DNA from: Bradyrhizobium arachidis
GTDB taxonomy: Bacteria; Pseudomonadota; Alphaproteobacteria; Rhizobiales; Xanthobacteraceae
DNA: 64,000 bases
Assembly: GCF_015291705.1 (NCBI RefSeq)
Contig: NZ_CP030050.1
Location: forward strand, 4,774,001-4,838,000
Direction of reading: 5' to 3'
Each line of letters starts with the position of its first letter. Position 1 is the first letter of the stretch. A program made the translations under genes and the position numbers. Below, in pieces: positions 53,394 through 62,498 of this stretch. Under the pieces are notes generated by a model, which had not been told where the DNA came from, searched no databases, and worked only from the letters and a program-made list of their open reading frames with translations.

Positions 53394-53697
53394 GGCAGGA
53401 GCCTGTACTCAAAATGAACTTCGACTATTCAACGCCCCTGATTGCGCCGCACAGCGGTTAATTTGAAATTTAGACGTTGAACGCTGGGGTATTAATGCAC
53501 CGTCGATGCAACCGGAATCGCTATCGAAATTCGGCGAGGCGAGTTGCGACGACTTGTCCTTTGAGATGGGACACTCGCCAATTGAAGCGTGACGAGTAGG
53601 ATGATTCCTTCGCTTCTAACTGGGGAACCGAAAGGGGGAACTCAGATCGGCGGTATTGCCGGACGCGCGTCGGTCAGGACGCGACTTTTCATTTGTC
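53394..53697. other. Divergent intergenic region
   Basis: No gene is seen. It is AT-richer around 53410-53520 and should hold the promoters of the DUF2336 and AraC genes. Confidence 0.4.
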
Positions 53698-54645
53698 ATG
53701 AGCAGCATTGATGATGCGCCATTGCTAGCGCCAAAGATATTTCGGTTTTTCGACGTCGACGAGTTTCGCAGTTCGATACGCGGGCTGAACATCGAGTTCA
53801 CGCCATTCGTGCGAAGGATTGCGACCGAGCAGATCATCCTGCACCTGCCCGGCTGCGACGTGAACGTCACGCGCGCGTTTCCGCGCGTCGTCGATGCGCA
53901 GCTCGTTGGCGATTGCACCGCGATCGGTTTCGCGATGGACGATCTCGACGTGCCCATTCGTTTCAACGGCGCGCAGCGCGATCGCGCGGTCATCGTCGTC
54001 GGCAGCAGCGGTGCGGCCTACACCACGATCGAGGAGGTTCAGCGTCAGATCGGCTCTGTCGTGTTCAGGCCGGAGGTGAAGGATCGTGGCTGGCCGGAAG
54101 CGAAGTCGAATTTCAAGCTGTTCGAGACCAGTGATCGCGCCCTGCATCGGCTGCGGCGAACCGTCACAGAGGTGGTCGCCGCTGCATCGGAGCCCGTCGA
54201 TGCCGCCGAGGTGCCGATGAAGGCGGCCGCGATGAGGGAGTCCTTGCTCGCTGCCGTCGATGCGGCCATCGCCGACATCGTTCCGGCGCGATGGACGGTG
54301 TGGCCGAATGACACGCGCAACTTCAAGATCTTCCAGGATATCCGCGCGCTGCTCTCCGGCGATCTGTCTCAACCCATCTACACCGAGGACCTCGCGCGCA
54401 AGCTCGGCGTGCCGGTCCGCACCATGCATGACGTCGTCCGCCGCTATCGCGGCATGAGCCTGCATCGCTATTTGCGCCTGCGCCGGCTGTGGCTGGTGCG
54501 CCAGCGGCTGCTGGGCGGAGCCGACAGCGTCAAGGCCGTCGCGCTCGCCTTCGGCTTCTGGCATCTCAGCGACTTCTCCAGAAGCTATCGCAACCAGTTC
54601 GGCGAGACGCCGTCACAGACGCTGGAGCTCCGACGAAAACGATAG
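53698..54645 (+). CDS. AraC family transcriptional regulator
   Basis: The protein is 315 residues. The C-terminal AraC domain at about 225-310 has two helix-turn-helix units (EDLARKLGVPVRTMHDVVRR; VKAVALAFGFWHLSDFSRSY followed by RNQFGETPSQTL). The N-terminal part, FFDVDEFRSSIRGLNIEFTP, resembles regulators of the EutR/FeaR type. The ATG at 53698 is the first plausible one. It lies 36 bases before the FMN reductase gene, which it may control. Confidence 0.9.
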   Translation: MSSIDDAPLLAPKIFRFFDVDEFRSSIRGLNIEFTPFVRRIATEQIILHLPGCDVNVTRAFPRVVDAQLVGDCTAIGFAMDDLDVPIRFNGAQRDRAVIVVGSSGAAYTTIEEVQRQIGSVVFRPEVKDRGWPEAKSNFKLFETSDRALHRLRRTVTEVVAAASEPVDAAEVPMKAAAMRESLLAAVDAAIADIVPARWTVWPNDTRNFKIFQDIRALLSGDLSQPIYTEDLARKLGVPVRTMHDVVRRYRGMSLHRYLRLRRLWLVRQRLLGGADSVKAVALAFGFWHLSDFSRSYRNQFGETPSQTLELRRKR

Positions 54646-54681
54646 GCGGCCGCCGCGCCGTTTCGTGCTAACGTGCCGGTC

Positions 54682-55272
54682 ATGAGCAACCGCATTCTCG
54701 TCCTCTACGGGTCCTACCGTTCCGACCGCATGGGCGTCCGCCTTGCGAATTTCGTCATCGAAGGCCTGCGCGGGCGCGGCGAGGAGGTCGAATTCATCGA
54801 CGCCAAGGCGATCGGCCTGCCGATGCTCGACCGCATGTACAAGGAGTATCCCAAGGGCTCGGCTCCGGAGGCGCTGGAGAAGCTGGCCGGGCAGATCCGC
54901 GGCGCCGACGGTTTTGTCTTCGTGACCGGCGAGTATAATTGGGGCATCCAGCCCGGCCTGAAGAACCTCACCGATCATTTCCTGGAGGAGTGGTTCTGGC
55001 GGCCGGCCGCGATCGTGAGCTATTCCGCCGGCCGATTGTCCGGCGCGCGCGCCTCGACCGCCTGGCACGGCACGCTGTCGGAGATGGGCATGGTAGTGAT
55101 CTCGAGCACCATCGGCGTAGGCCCGATCGCGCAGACGCTGTCGGCCGAGAGCGAGCCGATCGGCGAGGGCGGCAAGGCGCTGGAACGGTCGTTCCCGCGC
55201 TTTGCCGACGATCTCACATGGTGGATCGAGGCGGCGAAAGCGCAGCGGGCTCGGAAGGCGCCGCCTTACTAA
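54682..55272 (+). CDS. NAD(P)H-dependent FMN reductase
   Basis: The protein is 196 residues with a flavodoxin-like fold: [20 protein letters not shown], the family motif [20 protein letters not shown] (usually PEYN) and [20 protein letters not shown]. It reduces FMN or quinones in the cytoplasm. It follows the AraC gene closely and its stop overlaps the end of the convergent chemoreceptor gene by four bases. Confidence 0.9.
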   Translation: MSNRILVLYGSYRSDRMGVRLANFVIEGLRGRGEEVEFIDAKAIGLPMLDRMYKEYPKGSAPEALEKLAGQIRGADGFVFVTGEYNWGIQPGLKNLTDHFLEEWFWRPAAIVSYSAGRLSGARASTAWHGTLSEMGMVVISSTIGVGPIAQTLSAESEPIGEGGKALERSFPRFADDLTWWIEAAKAQRARKAPPY

Positions 55273-57356
55273 GCCGCACGGACCTCGCTGAGGAAGCGGT
55301 CGAACTGGCCGGCGAGGTCGCGCGACTGGGTCGAGAGTTGCTCGGCGGCGCCCAGCACTTCGCTGGCGGCCGCGCCGGTGTCGTCGGCGGCGCGCTGCAC
55401 GCCTGAAATGTTGGTGTTGACCTCCTGGGTGCCGCGAGCGGCCTCCTGGACGCTGCGGGCGATCTCCTTGGTCGCAGAGCCCTGTTCCTCGATCGCGGCG
55501 GCAATCGCGGTGCCGATCTGGTCGATCTCGGCGATGACGTCGGCGACGTTGCGGATCGCGGCCACGGTCTCGTCGCTCGCGGCCTGGATCGCCGTGATCT
55601 GCTCGGAGATCTCGGTCGTCGCCTTGGCAGTCTGGCCGGCCAGGGATTTCACCTCGGACGCTACCACGGCAAAGCCGCGGCCGGCATCGCCGGCGCGGGC
55701 GGCCTCGATCGTGGCGTTGAGAGCAAGCAGATTGGTCTGCTCGGCGATGCTCTGGATCAGCGTGACGACGTCGCCGATCTTTTGCGCGCCCTCGGCGAGC
55801 GCACGCGCGGTGTCGCCGGTGCGGCGGGCATTGTCGACGGCGCGGGCCGCGATCTCGGTGCTCTGCGCGACCTGACGGCCGATCTCGGTGATCGAGGAGG
55901 TCAGCTCTTCGGTGGCGCTGGCGACCGTCTGCACGTTGGTCGAGGTCTGCTGCGACGCAGCGGCGACAACGGCGGCCTGGCTGTTGGTCTGGGCTGCGGT
56001 CGAGGTCATCGACTGCGCCGTGCTTTCCATGGTGGAGGAGGCACGCGAGAGGCCGCCGACGAGTTCGGTGACCTTGGCCTCGAAAGAGCGCGTGAGCTCG
56101 TCGAGCGCCTGCGCGCGGCGCATCTTGCCGTCGTTCTCGGCCTGCTTCTCGGCGGCGAGGCGGTCAGCGCGGATCATGTTGTCCTTGAAGACCTGGACGG
56201 CCGCCGCCATCGCCCCGATCTCGTCGGAGCGCGCGGCGCCGGGGATCTCTTCGGCAACCTCGCCGTCGGCCAGCCGCGACATCCGCGTCGTCAGATTGAC
56301 GATCGGGGCGCAGACGCGGCGTCGGACCGTCACGATGAGGCCGGCGCTGGCGATCAGCACGGCGAGGAGGCCCACGAGGGCGATGGTGAAGCTGGTGCGC
56401 GCCGCGGAAGATGCGCCGGCGAGGATCTGCTCGGCGTTGTCGTAGAAGGCATCGCGGACCTCGATAATGGTGCTGAGGCCGCGCTGGGTGGCGGTGTAAT
56501 AGGTGTCCACATCGTGTTCGTACTTGCCGGTAACCGCACCTTCCTTGGCCAGCTTGAGCTCGCGGCCGAACTCCTCGACATAGATCGTGTTGAACTTCTC
56601 CAGCGCCGCGGCGACGTTCGCCGGTGTAGCTGGATTGCCGCGCAATTCCAGCAGCGATATCACGATCTGGTCGTTGCGCCCTTGCGAGCGGCCGATGTCC
56701 GCCTTCTCGGCGTCGGTCGCCGGCTTCTTGCCGCCGACGAGGTTCTTGTGCAGGCTGGAATTGAAGCCGCCGACGTCGCGCAGCGTCATGGCGATGTTGG
56801 CGTAGCTGGCCTGCCGATAGGCGTCGCCGTTGAGGATCGCCATGCGGCGGACCTGCTCGTTGAGCAGCGCAGTCACGCCGCCGTTGAGCACGGCATTGTC
56901 GGCGACGATCTTCTTGGCTGCGTCCTTGCGCGCCTCGGCCGGGCCGGCCAGCGCCTTGTCGATGGCCTCACGCAGTGCCGTGAACTTCGCATTGATGCCG
57001 TCGATATTGCTGCCGATGGTGGCGCCGTCGTCGAACGGGCCGGGCAGCTCCTTGCGCAGCGCGTTCATCTTGTCGCGCGCCCCATCGGTCGACTTGCGCA
57101 ACTTGTCCTGCTCGGCAAGCAGCGCGGGATCGATGGTCGCGGGCCCGTAGAGGATGTTGGTGGAATAGCCCCGTTCGGGGTTGAGATAGCGCGGGATGTC
57201 GCTGACGGCCCGGACGATCGCAAGCCGGCCCTGCGCCTCGGTGATCCGCTCCATGGTCTGGTATTTGGTCACGGCAACGTAGACGGCGAGGCCGCCGCCG
57301 ACGGTCGACAACGAGACGATGGCGGTGGTCAGCAGCGTACCGATTTTCATGGGCAT
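55269..57356 (-). CDS. Methyl-accepting chemotaxis protein
   Basis: The protein is 695 residues. The first membrane segment is at about 6-30 ([20 protein letters not shown]), a long helical periplasmic sensor domain follows to about residue 315, and the second segment is at about 318-345 ([20 protein letters not shown]). Then come HAMP ([20 protein letters not shown]) and a signalling domain whose hairpin tip is [20 protein letters not shown] then [20 protein letters not shown]. It passes ligand signals to CheA/CheW. The sensor carries NIT/HBM-like helices; the ligand is unknown. Confidence 0.94.
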   Translation of the reverse strand: MPMKIGTLLTTAIVSLSTVGGGLAVYVAVTKYQTMERITEAQGRLAIVRAVSDIPRYLNPERGYSTNILYGPATIDPALLAEQDKLRKSTDGARDKMNALRKELPGPFDDGATIGSNIDGINAKFTALREAIDKALAGPAEARKDAAKKIVADNAVLNGGVTALLNEQVRRMAILNGDAYRQASYANIAMTLRDVGGFNSSLHKNLVGGKKPATDAEKADIGRSQGRNDQIVISLLELRGNPATPANVAAALEKFNTIYVEEFGRELKLAKEGAVTGKYEHDVDTYYTATQRGLSTIIEVRDAFYDNAEQILAGASSAARTSFTIALVGLLAVLIASAGLIVTVRRRVCAPIVNLTTRMSRLADGEVAEEIPGAARSDEIGAMAAAVQVFKDNMIRADRLAAEKQAENDGKMRRAQALDELTRSFEAKVTELVGGLSRASSTMESTAQSMTSTAAQTNSQAAVVAAASQQTSTNVQTVASATEELTSSITEIGRQVAQSTEIAARAVDNARRTGDTARALAEGAQKIGDVVTLIQSIAEQTNLLALNATIEAARAGDAGRGFAVVASEVKSLAGQTAKATTEISEQITAIQAASDETVAAIRNVADVIAEIDQIGTAIAAAIEEQGSATKEIARSVQEAARGTQEVNTNISGVQRAADDTGAAASEVLGAAEQLSTQSRDLAGQFDRFLSEVRAA

Positions 57357-57493
57357 TCCGGCAATTGCACAGCGGGAGAAAGATATTCTCCGAAAAATAG
57401 GCGGGCCGTCTTAATCGCCGGTTTACGCTGGCGGCCGCCATGCTCGGCCCGCATGCGTCCATTCGTCCAATGCGCCCTTCCGATGGCAACGCT

Positions 57494-58279
57494 CTAGGCG
57501 TAGGTCGCGCTCACGGTTCCGAACGGGCCGAAATCGGCGACGTACGTCTCGCCCGCCTTCGGCCGCAGCATGCCGGTGAGTGTGCCGGTGCTGATGGTCT
57601 GTCCGGCCTTGAGACCAATTCTGCTTCGCGACAGCTCGTTGGCGAGCCAGGTTAGCGGCACCAGCGGATGATCGATCGCCTCCGCCGCGCTGCCGCGGCG
57701 CCTTTCCACGCCATTGCAATTGAGCACGACCCCCTGATTCGCGATGTCGCGGCTGCGCCAGTCGGCGATGGGCTCTCCGAGCACGATCGTTCCCGATCCC
57801 GCGCCGTCGGCCAGGATCGCCGGCATCGGTGGAAACGCCGCGTCATGGACGAAGCGGCATTCGGCGAGCTCGATGCCGGGATGCAGCGAGGCGACGGCAT
57901 CGCCGATCTCTTCGACAGTGTAGGGCTTGGAGCGTGGCGGCAGGTCGGCGCCGAGGCGTGCCTGATACTCGACCTCCGGAATCGGGCTGCACTGCCTGGC
58001 ATGCGCGACGCTCGCGGGCGAGGTCTTGATCAGCGGCGCGAACACCCGCCCATAGATCGGCGAGGAGGTGCGAAGCTGGCGCTGGAGCCCGGGCTTCATG
58101 CCGGCGATCTTCCAGCCGACGACGGCCCAGCCCAACTCCTCTTCCACCATCTGCGCGACGCGGTACGCCGTGTCGGGATCCGGCGGCACAAGATGCGCAT
58201 CGAGGCCGCTTTGCTGCCGGCTCTCGCGTCGCAGGCTGGCGAGACGGCGTGCGAGCTCGCGTTCGCGGGACAGATCCAT
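57494..58279 (-). CDS. 2-keto-4-pentenoate hydratase family protein
   Basis: The protein is 261 residues of the MhpD/FAH-like hydratase family: DTAYRVAQMVEEELGWAVVG, KIAGMKPGLQRQLRTSSPIY, EVEYQARLGADLPP with the metal acids, and ISTGTLTGMLRPKAGETYVA. These enzymes add water to 2-hydroxypenta-2,4-dienoate in meta-cleavage pathways of aromatics. It lies 15 bases downstream of the TetR gene and is probably cotranscribed with it. Confidence 0.9.
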   Translation of the reverse strand: MDLSRERELARRLASLRRESRQQSGLDAHLVPPDPDTAYRVAQMVEEELGWAVVGWKIAGMKPGLQRQLRTSSPIYGRVFAPLIKTSPASVAHARQCSPIPEVEYQARLGADLPPRSKPYTVEEIGDAVASLHPGIELAECRFVHDAAFPPMPAILADGAGSGTIVLGEPIADWRSRDIANQGVVLNCNGVERRRGSAAEAIDHPLVPLTWLANELSRSRIGLKAGQTISTGTLTGMLRPKAGETYVADFGPFGTVSATYA

Positions 58280-58294
58280 CGGTGCGTCTCCATT

Positions 58295-58909
58295 CTATCC
58301 GGCTGTGCGGGCGAGTGCGGTCGACAGCACTGTCTCCAGTTCGTCCTGAACCTGATCGAGCGCCTCAGCACTGCGATTGGCGCGGCACATCGCGACCGTG
58401 CCTTCGATCGAGGTCACGACGAGCGTGGCAAGCCGCTCCGCCCGCTCCGCAGCCAGCCCTTCGCGCAGCAAGGCCGCGCGCATGATCTGCCGCCACTCGA
58501 CGAACACGCCGTCGGCGAGACCGAGCAGATGCTGCTGCGCCGCCTCGTCGTCCTTGTCGGAGGCTTCGCCGACATAGCGGTCGACGGCGACGGCGAGCAC
58601 CGGGCAGCCGGCCTCGAACCCGGTCGCTTCCAGCCGGCGGCGCCACGATGCGACGAAAGCCTTGAGGCCACCGATCACGCCGTGCTGGTTCATGGCCTTC
58701 TCCAGGGGAATGGACACCTGCTTGCCCGCGAAGGTCACGGCCTCGGCGATCAATTGCCGTTTGCCGTCCGGAAAATGGTGGCTGATCGATCCGCGCGGCG
58801 TGGCGGTATGGCGCACGACGTCGCGCATGCTGGTGGCGTTGACGCCGCGGCGGCTCATCAGGTCGGCGGCGCCGGCGATCATCTTGTCGCGGGTGGTGGC
58901 GGTGGTCAT
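58295..58909 (-). CDS. TetR family regulator
   Basis: The protein is 204 residues. The N-terminal helix-turn-helix (AADLMSRRGVNATSMRDVVR; PRGSISHHFPDGKRQLIAEA) is typical of the YxaF/LmrA-like TetR branch, and a helical ligand domain follows with GFEAGCPVLAVAVDRYVGEA. The start at 58909 (MTTATTRDKM) is preferred to the extension through the promoter region. Two palindromes between it and the divergent tautomerase gene are probable operators, so it should repress both itself and the divergent operon. Confidence 0.9.
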   Translation of the reverse strand: MTTATTRDKMIAGAADLMSRRGVNATSMRDVVRHTATPRGSISHHFPDGKRQLIAEAVTFAGKQVSIPLEKAMNQHGVIGGLKAFVASWRRRLEATGFEAGCPVLAVAVDRYVGEASDKDDEAAQQHLLGLADGVFVEWRQIMRAALLREGLAAERAERLATLVVTSIEGTVAMCRANRSAEALDQVQDELETVLSTALARTAG

Positions 58910-58943
58910 CGGGAGTTCCACAATTGGCTGCCCACCATCTAGA

Positions 58944-58993
58944 CTATGACGCTTGACATAGGCAAGCCGCGCTGAAATATGACGATCGTCATA
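58944..58993. promoter_or_regulatory. Two candidate TetR operators
   Basis: CTATG-N8-CATAG at 58944-58961 and the perfect 16-bp palindrome TATGACGATCGTCATA at 58978-58993 share the half-site CTATGAC. Both lie in the 103-base region between the divergent starts. Confidence 0.65.
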
Positions 58994-59012
58994 GTCGTGC
59001 AGAGGTGCCAGC

Positions 59013-59495
59013 TTGACCATCATCACCGTGACCGCGTCGGCCGGACGGCTTGGCCTGCCGCAACGCCGGCTTCTTGCGGAAAGCCTGACCGACGCCGTGC
59101 TTGAGCCCGAAGTCGGTCAGCACGCGCCGGCGGCGCGAATGGGTTTTCAGGTGCATTTCCACGACCTGCCGCCCGACTGCATGGCAATCGGCGGCCGACT
59201 GCTGTCCGACCAGGACCAACCGCGCGACATCATCACCGTCAATATCGCGGTGATGAATGCGGCCTGGCCTGCAGAGGTGCGTGCGGAGGTGATCCGCAAC
59301 GTGCTGGCGCGGCTTGCGGAAGCCTGCGGGATGCCGGCGCCATCGCCGACCTGGTGGGTCAATTTCGAGATCATCGACGAGGGCAGCTGGGGATCGCGGG
59401 GCGGGGTGCTGTCGATCCTCCAGCTCCTCGACTCCGGCGTGTTCACGCCGGCGCGGATCGAGGCGATCCGCGCGGCGATTCAGTCGCCGGCCTGA
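59013..59495 (+). CDS. Tautomerase-like protein
   Basis: The protein is 160 residues with a beta-alpha-beta opening (TIITVTASAGRLGLPQRRLL, AESLTDAVLEPE) and a second similar half (DIITVNIAVMNAAWPAEVRA), as in fused tautomerase-superfamily chains. The catalytic N-terminal proline is not at position 2, so activity is doubtful. The TTG start at 59013 follows GAGGTG; no ATG is near. It is divergent from the TetR gene and 35 bases ahead of the crotonase gene. Confidence 0.72.
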   Translation: MTIITVTASAGRLGLPQRRLLAESLTDAVLEPEVGQHAPAARMGFQVHFHDLPPDCMAIGGRLLSDQDQPRDIITVNIAVMNAAWPAEVRAEVIRNVLARLAEACGMPAPSPTWWVNFEIIDEGSWGSRGGVLSILQLLDSGVFTPARIEAIRAAIQSPA

Positions 59496-59530
59496 CTTGC
59501 TGCCAACATCAACAATCCGGAGAGAAGCAC

Positions 59531-60307
59531 ATGAGCGAAGGTCAGATCCGCACCGAGGTGCACGGCCACGTCTTCAAGATCATCATCGACAACGCTGCGA
59601 AGAAGAACGCGTTCACCCCGGTGATGATGGAGCAATTGTCCGATGCGCTCACCGAGCTGCACGACAACGAGGCCTACCGCGTCGGCGTGATCTGCGCCGA
59701 AGGGAGGGATTTTACGGCTGGTCTCGACATGCCCAGATTCTTTGGACCGACCGCGGAGAAGCGCAACATCAAAGAGGGCAACGTCGATCCGTTCGGGCTG
59801 GCCAAGCGCTGCCGCAAGCCGATCGTGACAGCCGTGCAGGGCATCGTCTTCACCATCGGCATCGAGCTGATGCTCGCCGGCGACATCGTGGTCGCGGCCG
59901 GCGATGCGCGCTTCTGCCAGATGGAGGCGAAGCGCGGCATCGCGCCGCTGGGCGGCGCGCATTTCCGCTTCCTCTCTCGCGCCGGCTGGGGCAATGCGAT
60001 GTATCATCTGTTCCTGTGCGACGAGTTTTCGGCCGAGCGCGCCCACGCGATCGGCCTCGTCCAGGAGATCGTGGCGCCGGGAGAACAGGTCGAGCGGGCG
60101 ATGGCGCTCGCTGCCATCATCTCGCGCAACGCACCGCTCGGCATCCAGGTGACCAAGGAAGCGGCGGCGAAATATATCGAAGGCGGCGAAGCGGCTGCGA
60201 TCGCCTACATCCCGAAAATCCGCGACCGCGTGCTCGGCAGCGCCGATGCGAGGGAAGGCATCCAGTCCTTCATCGAGCGTCGCGCGGCCGTCTTCCAGGG
60301 CCGCTGA
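59531..60307 (+). CDS. Enoyl-CoA hydratase/isomerase family protein
   Basis: The protein is 258 residues of the crotonase fold: HVFKIIIDNAAKKNAFTPVM, GRDFTAGLDMPRFF (oxyanion hole) and VQGIVFTIGIELMLAGDIVV. One active-site position is in EAKRGIAPLGGAHFRFLSRA. Members hydrate or isomerise acyl-CoAs in the cytoplasm. The ATG at 59531 follows GGAGAGAAGC. It probably forms an operon with the tautomerase-like gene under TetR control. Confidence 0.92.
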   Translation: MSEGQIRTEVHGHVFKIIIDNAAKKNAFTPVMMEQLSDALTELHDNEAYRVGVICAEGRDFTAGLDMPRFFGPTAEKRNIKEGNVDPFGLAKRCRKPIVTAVQGIVFTIGIELMLAGDIVVAAGDARFCQMEAKRGIAPLGGAHFRFLSRAGWGNAMYHLFLCDEFSAERAHAIGLVQEIVAPGEQVERAMALAAIISRNAPLGIQVTKEAAAKYIEGGEAAAIAYIPKIRDRVLGSADAREGIQSFIERRAAVFQGR

Positions 60308-60317
60308 TCGCAGGCGG

Positions 60318-60755
60318 CTACGCCGGCCGGTCGAGCTTCGACAGGATCTCAAGCGTTGCGCCGTCGCGCTGGCCTGCGAAATACCGCCCGAGCGCCTCGC
60401 CGAAAACGGGCTGATCGGACACCGCGCCGAACAGCGTCATCGAGGAGCGGAATTTGGCATCATCCGGCGCGCCGAGGATGGCGTTGATGGTGCGCCCCTC
60501 GACGGCGAGGACGAGGCGCGTGCATTCGATCAGGCGCGGGCCGAGAGTGGGGTGGGCGAGATAGGCCTCGGCCTCCGCCCGCGAGCCGATCGCATAGCGC
60601 TGCGACATGGCACTGAAGCCGAGGCCGGCGATTTGCGGGAAGACGAACCACATCCAGTGGCTCTGCTTCCGCCCCCGGGCCAGCTCCTCCCGGACGGCGC
60701 GAAAAACCGGGTCCTGGGCTCGGACGAAGCGCTCTAGATCGAAAGGATCGGTCAT
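60318..60755 (-). CDS. DUF1810 family protein
   Basis: The protein is 145 residues with the DUF1810 pattern: DPFDLERFVRAQDPVFRAVR, EELARGRKQSHWMWFVFPQI, AGLGFSAMSQRYAIGSRAEA and FRSSMTLFGAVS. It is a compact, conserved cytoplasmic protein without proven function. It is convergent with the crotonase gene and is the last chromosomal-type gene before the phage-like region. Confidence 0.9.
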   Translation of the reverse strand: MTDPFDLERFVRAQDPVFRAVREELARGRKQSHWMWFVFPQIAGLGFSAMSQRYAIGSRAEAEAYLAHPTLGPRLIECTRLVLAVEGRTINAILGAPDDAKFRSSMTLFGAVSDQPVFGEALGRYFAGQRDGATLEILSKLDRPA

Positions 60756-60924
60756 AGGATACCTTGGGATGCCTTGACGGGCCCTTGCCGGCCGCGATTA
60801 TGCCTAACTTTTGGCTCCTGATGTAGTCAAACGCCGTAACTATTTGATTTCAATCTATCTTTTTTCGGGCGTCTTGTCTCGGGCTAACCGTGGGCTAACG
60901 AGGTGGCAGGAACGGAGAGAAAAA
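60756..60924. other. Probable left boundary of phage-like region
   Basis: This is an AT-richer gap (notably 60810-60880) containing two close copies of GGGCTAAC (about 60881 and 60892). It is a candidate attachment end, but no tRNA and no second copy of an att core are visible. Confidence 0.35.
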
Positions 60925-61200
60925 CTAGACCGCCTTCAGCGAACGCGGGCGGCCCGGCTTTCGAGTTGCTGCGCGAGCCCGCACCGCTTGCGCCAGCGCC
61001 GACTTCGGGTCGCGCAAATCCCGCTGCCACGCGATCACTTCGTCCTTGAACCACAGCTTGCGGTGAGGCGTGATCGCCTCTCCCTGCGGAAACAGTCCGT
61101 CCCGTTCCAGCCGGAACAGGGTCGAACGGCTGATGGGGATGAGCGCGAGCACCTGCTCGGCGGTGAGCATCTCGCGCACGATTTCCTGCACGTCAGTCAT
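60925..61200 (-). CDS. AlpA-like helix-turn-helix regulator
   Basis: The protein is 91 residues: MTDVQEIVREMLTAEQVLAL then IPISRSTLFRLERDGLFPQG and FKDEVIAWQRDLRDPKSAL. This is the MerR-like fold of AlpA/excisionase-type regulators found in prophages. A basic tail RAATRKPGRPRSLKAV follows. It may control integration or excision genes. The upstream gene on the same strand overlaps its start by eight bases. Confidence 0.82.
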   Translation of the reverse strand: MTDVQEIVREMLTAEQVLALIPISRSTLFRLERDGLFPQGEAITPHRKLWFKDEVIAWQRDLRDPKSALAQAVRARAATRKPGRPRSLKAV

Positions 61201-61495
61201 TGTCGGCCTCCTGTTTGTTCTTCTTTCGGAGGGCGCGCAGATCACCGATGCGGACCATGCTGTCGAGGCGCTCGGCCTCGTCGGCCACGGTCAGCATCCA
61301 GCGGTGCGCCCAGCCCTGGGTGTAGGAGCAGTGCGGGCAGCGCCAGCCATGGCGGGTGGCGACCAGAGCGCGGTCCTTGTCGCGCATGCCGCTGTGGTTC
61401 GGGCAGGTGAACGGGTGGAACAGGCGCAGGGCCTGGAAGCGGTTGAGCGCCTCCACCTGGGCGTCGGTCCACGGGGCCTCGGTGCGCTCAGCCAT
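61193..61495 (-). CDS. Phage-type zinc-ribbon-like hypothetical protein
   Basis: The protein is 100 residues starting MAERTEAPWTDAQVEALNRF. Cys and His pairs in FTCPNHSGMRDKD and WRCPHCSYTQGWAHRWM could bind zinc. It overlaps both neighbours, as is usual in phage early operons. The function is unknown. Confidence 0.68.
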   Translation of the reverse strand: MAERTEAPWTDAQVEALNRFQALRLFHPFTCPNHSGMRDKDRALVATRHGWRCPHCSYTQGWAHRWMLTVADEAERLDSMVRIGDLRALRKKNKQEADND

Positions 61496-61712
61496 GCTTG
61501 ATGACCTCCCGGCCGCGCTCGGTGATGACGTAACGGATCGGGTCGAACCGGCGGCGCGCCGGGGGGGTGCCGACGAGCCCGCGGCGCACCAGGGCGACGC
61601 GGACATAGCCCTCCGGGCCGCCGTCCGCCTCGGCGGGGGCGTTGAGGCGAAACCAGTTCAGCGCCTGCCGCTCCTCCAGGCTGAGCGGCGACGGGGGGAC
61701 GGGGCTGCTCAT
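61488..61712 (-). CDS. Small winged-helix-like phage hypothetical protein
   Basis: The protein is 74 residues: MSSPVPPSPLSLEERQALNW, FRLNAPAEADGGPEGYVRVA, LVRRGLVGTPPARRRFDPIR, ending YVITERGREVIKHG. The end resembles the wing of small winged-helix proteins (Y-x-I-T-x-x-G). It overlaps its neighbours by eight and four bases. Confidence 0.65.
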   Translation of the reverse strand: MSSPVPPSPLSLEERQALNWFRLNAPAEADGGPEGYVRVALVRRGLVGTPPARRRFDPIRYVITERGREVIKHG

Positions 61713-62074
61713 GGCCGCACCACGCGCTCGGCGATGCTGCCGATGATGCTGGCGAGCTGCTTGGCCTGTTCATTGACCTCCATGCAGACCGCCACCTGCT
61801 GGTTCAGCGTGTCCTTGGCGGCGGCGCCGCTCATCAAGAGCTGCTTCTCCAGCGTGTCGAGCTGGACGCGCAGCTCGGCGATCTGCAGGCAGACGGTCTG
61901 CACGACGTTGTCGACGACGGACGAGATCGCGTCGCGCTGCGGCGCGCCGTAAGCGGGCGGCGCCACGGGCTCGGCCGGTTTCAGCTGGGCTGCGGCATCG
62001 ATCCGGTCGCGGATCGCGGCAAGGTGGTCGCGTTGGCTGTCGGTCAATGGTTGGGCAAGGCGCGCATCGGGCAT
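61709..62074 (-). CDS. Phage hypothetical coiled-coil protein
   Basis: The protein is 121 residues starting MPDARLAQPLTDSQRDHLAA, with helical stretches VVQTVCLQIAELRVQLDTLE and NQQVAVCMEVNEQAKQLASI. It probably forms a coiled coil. It is the first gene of the leftward four-gene operon, which overlaps head to tail. The start at 62074 is chosen because the extension to 62164 lacks typical features. Confidence 0.65.
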   Translation of the reverse strand: MPDARLAQPLTDSQRDHLAAIRDRIDAAAQLKPAEPVAPPAYGAPQRDAISSVVDNVVQTVCLQIAELRVQLDTLEKQLLMSGAAAKDTLNQQVAVCMEVNEQAKQLASIIGSIAERVVRP

Positions 62075-62309
62075 GGGCGGGCTCTCATCTCCGGAGGAAA
62101 GGAGAGGCAGCCTATGCGTACATAGTACGTCCAGCAAGCAGTTATTGCGCTGTTGACTAGCCACTCCCAGGCAAAACCATTAGGCCGGGTCAACGGGAGA
62201 AGATTCTTCGTGACAGTTCCCCACGACGGCCTACACTCCGCCTCCTGCCCTGGGGGGATCGTTCAGGAAATCGGGCAAGTGGCGCTGCCCAGCGTAGCGG
62301 GGAAGTGGA

Positions 62310-62498
62310 ATGCTCATGTTTGATCCCGACTACAAGCGGATCGAATTGGCGACTTACATTTGTTGCATGTTGCCGAAGGACGTGACTGAGGCCGTCGCAG
62401 TGCTCTCACTGGCGACCCAGTTGGCGCCGACCATCCTGACAAGCAAGGAAGCTCAGCTGAACGAGATGAAAGCGCTGGACAGGCAGGCCGCGAGCTAG
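62310..62498 (+). CDS. Small phage-region hypothetical protein
   Basis: The protein is 62 residues: MLMFDPDYKRIELATYICCM, LPKDVTEAVAVLSLATQLAP, TILTSKEAQLNEMKALDRQA. The ATG follows GGGGAAGTGG. Its stop overlaps the stop of the convergent repressor gene. The function is unknown. Confidence 0.5.
   Translation: MLMFDPDYKRIELATYICCMLPKDVTEAVAVLSLATQLAPTILTSKEAQLNEMKALDRQAAS

Noticed and set aside
53725..54564. Minus-strand frame opposite the AraC gene
   Set aside because: The plus-strand AraC domains are clear, so this is antisense shadow.
55782..57497. 571-codon plus-strand frame opposite the chemoreceptor
   Set aside because: The chemoreceptor with HAMP and the conserved signalling tip is on the other strand; the frame is a Gly/Asp/Arg-rich shadow.
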